Part shown: piece by piece, positions 56,534 through 64,000 of the stretch | How positions within the stretch are numbered: position 1 is the stretch's first letter | How the letters are laid out: every line of letters starts with the position of its first letter | From: Durusdinium trenchii | Lineage: Eukaryota > Sar > Dinophyceae > Suessiales > Symbiodiniaceae | Direction: 5' to 3' | Length of the DNA: 64,000 bases | NCBI GenBank assembly: GCA_963970005.1 | Contig: CAXAMN010021362.1 | Coordinates: 190,563 to 254,562 of the forward strand | Notes under the pieces: generated by a model | Database searches by the model: none | What the model saw: only the letters and a program-made list of their open reading frames with translations | What the model was told of the DNA's origin: nothing | Program-made: the position numbers and the translations under genes

Positions 56534-59500
56534 ATGGCACCGTGGCGACCGGGCCGTGTCGCCCGACCGCTGCTGCTGTGGGCCCTGGCATGCCTGGCTG
56601 CAGCGATGAGGCGAGGCACAGTGAGGCCGCAGTCAGTATACTGCATAGCTTTTGCTTGGGCAGAAGCTGGGGCAAGGATGAAGGTCGGAAAAACGAGGGC
56701 TAGGGAGTCCACAGGGCGGTTTTGGAAAAGACGCTTCGGAATGGGAGTAGGAATGGGAATCGCCGTAGATATATAGTCCAGCTATGTCGTGGAATGGGTG
56801 CTGCTGTGTCGTGTGACGTGGATGTGGGTGATATCGATTCAGCGCCCCATCGATGATCGCTTCAGTCGCTTGACTGCGGGCAGATGGTCGACGCCCATCA
56901 ACGCCCCGGAACGGTCCTACAATTGACTGGCTCAACGAGAACGAGGGAAGGAAGACAAAATAAGACAAACATGCTGTAGGGCCTGTCAACTCAACCAGTA
57001 AAACCTACTCATGAGAGCCTAGCAAACCAAACACCCATCCAACGACATTTGGTTTGGTCCACATTCATTTGGTTGGGTCAAACACCCATCCAAACACCAG
57101 CAATGGCCATCCAACAAATGCATCTCATCCTCATTTGCCACACCACGCATGGTTCCAGGTCGCCGTTCCGGTCGCCTTGTTGGGCACAGCTGGGCCGCCG
57201 CCGCTCGGAGAGGAAGAGTCAGAAGGGGGCCAGGGGTGGAGCCAGCGCCCGTTTCCCCACTGGAAGTGGATGGTGGATGGCCCCGAAAGGAAGACTACTT
57301 TCCTCCACTTGGAGTGGACTTACCCTACCAGGGCTATAACTCCACCGTATGCCAGCTGGTGCAACAGGGAATGAGATGGAATGGGGAATGAGGAAAAATA
57401 GCCGCAGCCTGCCTCCTGGCCCACCCTCATTCTCCACTGGGAGTGGCAGTGCTCCAAGTCCCAAATGTTTGTGGGGGCCCTCCAAAATAGCACAGAGCAC
57501 CTGAAAAGGATTCAGCACAGTGCTCTTGAGGCTGGTGGAACTTGAGATGATGCACAATGATGCTTTCAATGAGCGTATGCCACAATGTAGCACAAGGTCA
57601 CCAGGGTGTTCACTTTCAGACGACGTGCTCCTTGATACTGGTACTTCATCATGTTCCACCTCGTTGTCCCACCAAACCAGTGGTTTTGAACCCTACAGCC
57701 CTGCTACATACCATGACATAGTTAACCTGGAGCTTGCAATGGATTGAGCATTTACTGCTTGTTTTCAAACTATGAATCTGATCAATTCCTGAAATATGAA
57801 ATGAGAAAACACAATTTAGGAGAATATCATAAATGTATATTAGAAGTTGCCTGGAACTGGGGCTGGAGACTCAGCCCCACACTGAGGTGCTGCAGCCGCA
57901 GCGTTGTTGGCTCCAGTTGTGCGGCCGCAGGCACGCCCTGTCGGCAGGTGGCTGTTACAAATGTCCGTGCATGACTCTGTATACCACAGGGCTCCAATCA
58001 CCTCCTGGCCGAGACGATGTTCAGATATGTCAGATCGATGATATGTTCTTGAGTTGTAAGCTGCAAGACCATTTCTTACTTAGTTGTACTCATTTGTTAC
58101 TCTGAACATGGAACAGTGACGAGAAAGATCCCAAAGCTCCTGCACACGCAGGGGACCTGTGCGGTTCTTGTGCTGTTCTAATTCAAGCTGGTTGTAGAAG
58201 TGAACCTCCATTAATCGGTGTGTCAATCCCTTCTGTACGGCTTGGTTGCTTGGCATTTTGCCTTTTGGCGGGCAGAAAAAGAGCCTGTGACGGAAGGTGA
58301 ATCTACTTGCGCATATTTGGTAAGGTCCGCAAGGAATGTACCCAGACATCTATCTAGCTACCAGAAGCTTTTGGGGCTAGAGGTAGAGGCTTTACAAGAT
58401 ACAAAGTTTATCATTGGACGGCTTGGCTGGCCATTGTAGATGGTGGGACCCCAGTGGGGCGAGCGGGTCAGCACCAAGCACACCATGATTCATGTTGCAA
58501 ACAGGATGACTCCTATTGCTAGCTGCTTCCAGGGGCTATCTTGCATTCAGGGCCTTGTTGAGTACTGTTTTGACTGCCTCACTGTTGGCATTCGGTGACG
58601 ACAGGCCGTCCCGCCGACCGTCCCGGTCCAGGCGGTCCACGCGGTCGCCTCGGCGGGCGAGATTCCTTGGGGGGAGCCGAAGCGCGCGAAGACCTCCTTG
58701 GCGTCGCTGCGGTTGAGAAAGGTGGTCGATGGAAGTCGGGGAGCAGCTGAGGACGGGAAGCCTCAGATGCTTAATAATAGTTTGTGTTTGATTTTTGCTT
58801 TGGGGAGTGCCGGATTTGTTCCATCAGCTGTTTTGGGAGATGTGTGCTCATATAAATTAATGCAGAGGTGCAAGGAACACTAACAGAGCTGTGAGTCTGT
58901 GAAGGAAGAATTGGACATTTGCAGTTTATCCAACCCAACGGCTCAGACCTCAGACCACACCCTTCTAGAAGCCAAGCCCCAGTTTCATGGCACGCCTATA
59001 TACCTGTTCTCCTCCTCTACCAGGTACCAAATGCCTGTCCGTCAGTCTGCTCAGTCCGCCAACCCTCGCTCCGCCAACCGGGTCGTTCCGGCACCGAGGC
59101 TCCTGGCCGATGAGTTCACCCGCGCCTTTCAGCGCACGCAGTGGGGCGTCAACGGCCGCGTGGAGCCGAAGTTCTTCGATGACAACTTCGTGTTCCGCCA
59201 CCTGGGCTGGTCGTTTTTTCCTGCTGAAAGGCACTGTGCTTCAGCTGGGATGTTTGGGTTATAGCAGATTCAATATGATGGAATTGCATAGGGGGTTGTT
59301 CATTTTCAAGGTACGGTGTGGTCTTCAAATTCCAAGAGTGGTGATAAAAGTTAAGTTGCATATAATTATCATGCTTTGTTTGACTGTATTGTTCTGTTTG
59401 GATTGATATTATGTGAAGGGGTTTGACCTCTTAGATCTATGTGTTAAGTTCACTTGGCAAGCCAGCGAACAACATTGAGAGGGAGAGAGAGAGGTCAAAC

Positions 59501-61381
59501 ACACCACGGAGGGACTTTCATTCAAAACACTGAGTTAGAGTGCCCGCATCCTCGTGTTGGCATTCAATCAATTTGGATAGTTTGGATGTTGGTGTGGCTT
59601 CGTATCTTTTTGCTTGTGTTGGCTGTTGACATCGTTGATCCTTTGTCGCCTGAGAGCAAGTGAGGCGACCCAGACGTGACCACCAATGGCATTCAAGCGT
59701 ATTCCAAAGGCACCTGAGTCTGATCTCATATGGCCGCTTTGCTGTTTGGAGTAGGTTTGCGGCAGGTGTGAAAATTTGTTTGCAAGACCTTTGCAGCAAG
59801 TTGCGGGTGGATCAGATTGGAAGGCTCGAATACTTTGGGGGTGTCGTATTTACCTGTAAGTAACAGTCGGTCAACAAGCACATCACTATATAGGCCTGCG
59901 GCGATGGAACACACTGGGCATCATCATCCCCTCATATCCACTCATAAGGCATCATCCATTGGGCGCCCTTGGGCCCACGGAATAGGATACACGATGGATA
60001 CACCATGATACGTGTTTGACCAAGGCACCGGAGCGGTGCTCTCCAACTGCCAGGCGGATGCCATTGCTGCTCGGCACCAGATGGCTGGCTGGTAGTGTAA
60101 GATTCCCCGAAGACAACCAACCAACCATGGCCTTTTGGGTGGGAATGACAACCAGGTCCAACGATGTGCAGCTGGGCGTTGGACCGGTGGACCCGGAGCT
60201 GGGAAGCGGGTACCGCTTCGCCGAGGACGTGCAGCTCTTCGAGCCAGATCGCTTCGCCATCCGCTGGCGCATCGCGGGGACGGCCAACGTGCCCTTTCCC
60301 GGGCTGAGGATTAAGCCCTACATTGTGACCTGGCAGTCCACGCGGTGCGGCCATCAGATTGAATAGATGATGTTTCATTGAATTAGGTATATAGAGATGG
60401 TAATTTGTTGGTATGAACTCCAGGGCTAGAACGAGAGAAGATGTCGGATGATAGAGGAATCGAGGGCAGGATGGGTGTGTTTTTGAGAACATCATGTCAA
60501 GGTTTTGACCGCTAAAAGTTAGGATATCGGAGAGGAATGCGTGACAAATGCTTGATGGAAACAGGGGATAAGCACTGCCTTGAGTGGCCTTAGCTCTATT
60601 CTTCACTACTCCGGCCCCAGCAGCCTCGCGGTCCCAGGTCACCAGCACCTTCACGGTGAACTCGCAGGGCCTCGTGGACTCGGAGACTGATGCTTGGAGG
60701 GTCCACGCGTGGTGGAAGACGGGACGAAGCGGCGAGTCAGGAGTCATGAGGGCCTGTTGGGGCCGGCCGTCACGGGATCCTGGAAGCCACTGATGTGGCT
60801 TTGGGGGTTGAGGTTTCCGCCTGTGGCGGTGGTGGGGAGTTGCGGCAATGGTGGCAGTATATAGCAGTATAGGATATAGATGGATAGAGTATGTCTGACA
60901 GACACATATAGTTCTACAGTCCCATGGCGCATGAGGAGTGCATTGCAGATGCCATGCTAGCTCCTTGTGGGTAGCAGGGTAGCTTTAGACTTTGGCTGTT
61001 CAGATGCTTGGATCGGCTGACTTCCACCTGAAAGGCATGCACATTTAGACAGGAACATATGGTTCAACAACCGCTTGAACCTTACTTCATCGCCTCAAAT
61101 TCAAAGAAAAACTGGTTCTTTCATGTTCTTTAGAGTTCAAACAAGGGTGCCCCAAAAACACTTGGAACAACCTTTGAAGCTACTTGCATTACTTCCTTTG
61201 GACACATTTGCTGCAAAACTCGAGATGAAAACCATACCATATCCACTCCACCCCTCCATCCACCCCTCCATCCGAGGATAGTTTCTCGATCCCCACCTGG
61301 GATCTGCTGCTCTCCGCCGTGGCTCCCTGGCTGCCCGGCCTGGCGCCGCCGGAGCCGCCGGTGCAGTCGCCCTATGCCTAG
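56534..61381 (+). CDS. NTF2/SnoaL-like fold protein with signal-peptide-like leader
   Basis: Exons read in order: 56534-~56626 with ATG and a hydrophobic leader (ARPLLLWALACLAAA); possibly 57159 to about 57270 (VAVPVALLGTAGPPPLG); 58605-58721 (VQAVHAVASAGEIPWGEP); 59046-59205 (LLADEFTRAFQRTQWG, then EPKFFDDNFVFRH; GC donor); 59674-59709 (VTTNGIQAYSK; GC donor); 60156-60324 (RFAIRWRIAGTANVPF, LRIKPYI; GT donor); 60638-60700 (VTSTFTVNSQGLVDSETDAW; GT donor); 61277-61381 (FSIPTWDLLLSAVAPWL, TAG). The pattern PKFFDD.FVFRH...GI.AY....RWRI.G....KPYIV..TFTV resembles NTF2-like/SnoaL-like proteins, many of them plastid-located in algae and plants. The leader suggests entry through the ER, as for plastid proteins of dinoflagellates. 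A short exon between 59709 and 60156 seems missing. The function is unknown. Confidence 0.65.
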
Positions 61382-62600
61382 CGGCCTAGCTCGGTGGGAC
61401 GGGACGGGGGGATGACGTGGAAACAGGTGTTTGGGGGTGGGGGTATGGGGAGGAACCGAGGATTGGGTGATGAGATGAGGATGAGTCGGTCGATGTGGGG
61501 AGAGGGTATCATATCACCAGAATGCATCACGAAGCACTAGATTGTCCGTTGACCTCGGCAGGCGGTCACAAAGAGAGCATGTAACCAGACCCATGAATGT
61601 GTATATGCACATAGCTTAAGATTTTAGAAGGATCTCCTTTGCCAAGGCCAAAACATGCCAAAACCGAAGCTATCCACTCTTTGTTTATTCCCCTGTGAGC
61701 TTGCGCCACTCCTTGCCAGGGCCGAAGAAGCTATGGATGGAACGCGAAAGAGGCCAGCTCAAGAAAAGAACAGAGCGCATCGGAGGTGCCAGCAATATGC
61801 TTTGCACTACTGAACTACTTGGTCTTAGTCCCCGTTGGTGCAATTCCAGTTGCTAAACAAGAATCAGAAGGGGTGCGTTGTGATTGCATATCAACATACC
61901 AACTGCACGGTGTGATTCACTTAAGTTACACAACTATGCGAGTCTTGATGCTCAATTTGTTTTTGCACGTTGCACCCATGGACCCATGGTTCATTTAGGC
62001 TCACCTTATCGAATCCTTGTATGGAGGAGAGAGTGCACAAAGGCGGGAAAGTTTATCGGATTTTGTGAATACCGGCAACTCAGAATATAGTCACTAGATT
62101 TCATCCAGCTGGCAGCACTCCCTTTGGCTCAAACTGCGATATGCGGCGTGCCAAGCTATCTGGACAAACCTGGTCCTGCAACTTTGATCATTCACAACAT
62201 TTCAAATTTTGACAATTCGCAACGCGTTGGAAACATGGAGCCAAAGCCCGTAGGCCACCAATGTTTGAAATAGCAGGCGTTGTCCCAACACCTGCTGATT
62301 CTGAGAAAGTTGTATTTGATGTGGCAATTTTGTGTGTTTTAAGTTTTGAAGGTGACTGGTGATCATGCAGGACTGGTGTGCATGTGGGCTGTGGGCTCAT
62401 GAAGTTACACAAGCAAGTTTGGCCAAACTTTGTACCCAGAGTCACTTGTCCCTCGTGTCAGCTCTTGTTTTGGAGGAGTGAGGGCTTAGAGTCGAAAGAT
62501 TGGATGAACGCCGGCGACTCAGACCTAGATGCACCAAAAGGCCTATATACAGTATATAAAATAAGTGGACGGCTGTGAACTAATTGCGGGTTTACCATTG
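61382..62600. other. No gene seen
   Basis: After the TAG at 61379-61381 comes non-coding sequence without repeats of note. Confidence 0.4.
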
Positions 62601-62628
62601 TTTTGCGGCCCCCGTGGAGCTTAAGGAT

Positions 62629-62799
62629 GCCGATCTCGTGGCCCGACCTCCGGGCATCGGAGGCCTTCAAGTCGCGTCGGAACAAGGGTCAGGACCTCCT
62701 GTGTTGGTTCCACCTCACAAGAAAGTGTCAGCGGGTGCAGGAAGATGAAGTGCTCCACCTCTACGGCCGGGCAGTTTGGCCCTCAGAGGATCCATTGTA
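62629..62799 (+). CDS. Weak candidate exon, unrecognised
   Basis: ATG 62629 opens MPISWPDLRASEAFKSRRNK then GQDLLCWFHLTRKC, with G/C-rich codons. A second plus frame over the same bases is also open. The EAFKSRRNKGQDLLCWF part recalls thioredoxin-like starts, but no CXXC is seen. Family not assigned. Confidence 0.25.
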
Positions 62800-63629
62800 A
62801 GACCAGAACATTCCAAACCTAAAGCTTTTGAAGGTCTGAGCAACCACGCCACAGCAATTGTCAGTCACGGGCGGGTCCCAAAACGAAAGTGTGGGCACAA
62901 GGTGTGTTCGCAATAGGAGGAGAGCATGAGCATTCTCATGCGAGTTGCAGATGATTGTCAATCTCACCAACCGTATTCGGAAACTCTGACAAGGCTCTAT
63001 GTTGGGTAAACAGCAAACCCCATTCAAGCAATTGACGTGGTGGGTGAGAATTCCAGGCCTTCAACCAGTGGCGTTTTTTGGAAATCATAGCATTTCAAGG
63101 CCTTTGAGGTTCCAACGTGTTGTTTTGGTGAGCAACTCGTCCCAACTCCAAGCTACTCTCGATCATCCAAATTTGGTTCTCTCACCGCCTTGGTTCAGTT
63201 GCGCGTGATCATTCAACAACCAGAGCTCGTCCAATTGTCATGAATTTGCAGGCAAGGAGCTCAGGCGAGAGGGACTTCTTGACAATTCATTACAATTCTG
63301 AGTTTCTGGAAATCTATCCGCTATGGCTGCAGCGAAGACTCAGCAGCTAGGCCGCTTGCCACTTTTGGAGAAGGTGTTGATCATCGTCCCACACTGAGAT
63401 GGAGTTCAACTTTCAACATGAGTGTGCAGTACACTTTAGTGCACACTTCCTGAAACTCCATGAAACTCGCAGATGTGATACTAAAGATAAGGATGCGTTG
63501 AAGCAACGACTGAATGACTCTTGAAAGGCACGGGCTGGGTCCAGTGTCAACCTTCAAGATTTACATGTGCCTACTTGTGTTTGTTGAGACTGGTTATCCT
63601 CCGCCTCCACACGTTTGCAGTTGTTTCAG

Positions 63630-63702
63630 GAGCTGGCTGGCGACGTTCTTGTTTGTGCGAAACTGCCAGCGGATGCGCACGGAGTGCCAAGTTACGCTTG
63701 AG
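63630..63702 (+). CDS. Weak candidate exon
   Basis: After TTGTTTCAG the frame reads ELAGDVLVCAKLPADAHGVP then SYA and TGA. Short and unrecognised; supported only by acceptor and composition. Confidence 0.25.
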
Positions 63703-63967
63703 CTGGACTGCCCTGTTGCCGCATGTTTGACACAGTTTACTATGTGAAAGTGGAGGTGTTTGTCAGACAAATCATAAGATATTGGAAGATTTGAAGGATA
63801 CATTCATTTTTGCTATTTGCTATCATTAGACCAAAATAGGAGGAGTTTTCCCAATAGCCCGTGACTCTGAACTTATTGGATCTTGTGGCAAGCTTTGTGC
63901 AAATGACTTGTGGAAGACACGCGGTTTCCAGGTGCGGTTTCCAGCTTTCCTCGACCAGTGCTTTCCA

Positions 63968-64000
63968 GGACAGCGAGAAGTCGGAGAAGACGGCGAGAAT
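63968..64000 (+). CDS. Possible partial exon at window edge
   Basis: A CTTTCCAG acceptor is followed by DSEKSEKTAR in an open frame that runs off the window. Too short to identify. Confidence 0.2.

Overview
The window looks like nuclear DNA of a dinoflagellate, probably a Symbiodiniaceae-like or related alga. Exons are short and GC-rich with G/C-ending codons. Introns are long, and many donors are GC or GA rather than GT. Ty1/copia pol carries the Lys/Gly-rich (GKGKG) Gag tail typical of dinoflagellate elements, and there are many short hairpin repeats. No spliced-leader relict, rRNA, tRNA or CRISPR was found. Apart from the retrotransposon, genes had to be rebuilt from exon-sized fragments, so exon borders are predictions based on matching phases.

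Layout. 1-2276: decayed copia remnant (integrase, then RNase H, reverse transcriptase lost). 2.5-4.0 kb: two 321-bp repeat copies. 4.3-6.4 kb: exon fragments of an unrecognised plus-strand gene. 6.7-8.3 kb: AT-rich repeats. 8.4-43.5 kb: one very large plus-strand gene with at least 27 recognisable exons, encoding a globin-like domain, a linker and a transmembrane ion-channel-like region. Its largest visible intron (21474-36759) contains an assembly gap and a complete LTR retrotransposon in the same orientation. 43.6-52.9 kb: scattered candidate exons and repeats. 53.0-55.2 kb: METTL21/Methyltransf_16-like methyltransferase gene. 56.5-61.4 kb: gene for an NTF2/SnoaL-like protein with a signal-peptide-like leader. 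62.6 kb to the end: weak exon candidates.

The retrotransposon (about 22.5-36.2 kb) is the main item. It has 126-bp identical terminal repeats ending in CA, an initiator-Met-type primer binding site, Gag, and a 2.4-kb-residue-scale Pol (protease, zinc finger, DDE integrase, a Rossmann/methyltransferase-like insert, RT, RNase H). Downstream of Pol is an extra ORF that starts with a Tpt1/KptA-like RNA 2'-phosphotransferase domain, with the catalytic Arg-His-Arg-Arg set visible. After a frameshift comes the front half of an endonuclease/exonuclease/phosphatase-like domain, which runs into the 3' LTR. A mobile element carrying an RNA-repair-type NAD-dependent enzyme in the position where retroviruses keep env is the strongest candidate here for an undescribed system.

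Four families of short inverted-repeat (MITE-like) elements were also found, each judged from arm complementarity and most with several copies spread across the window.
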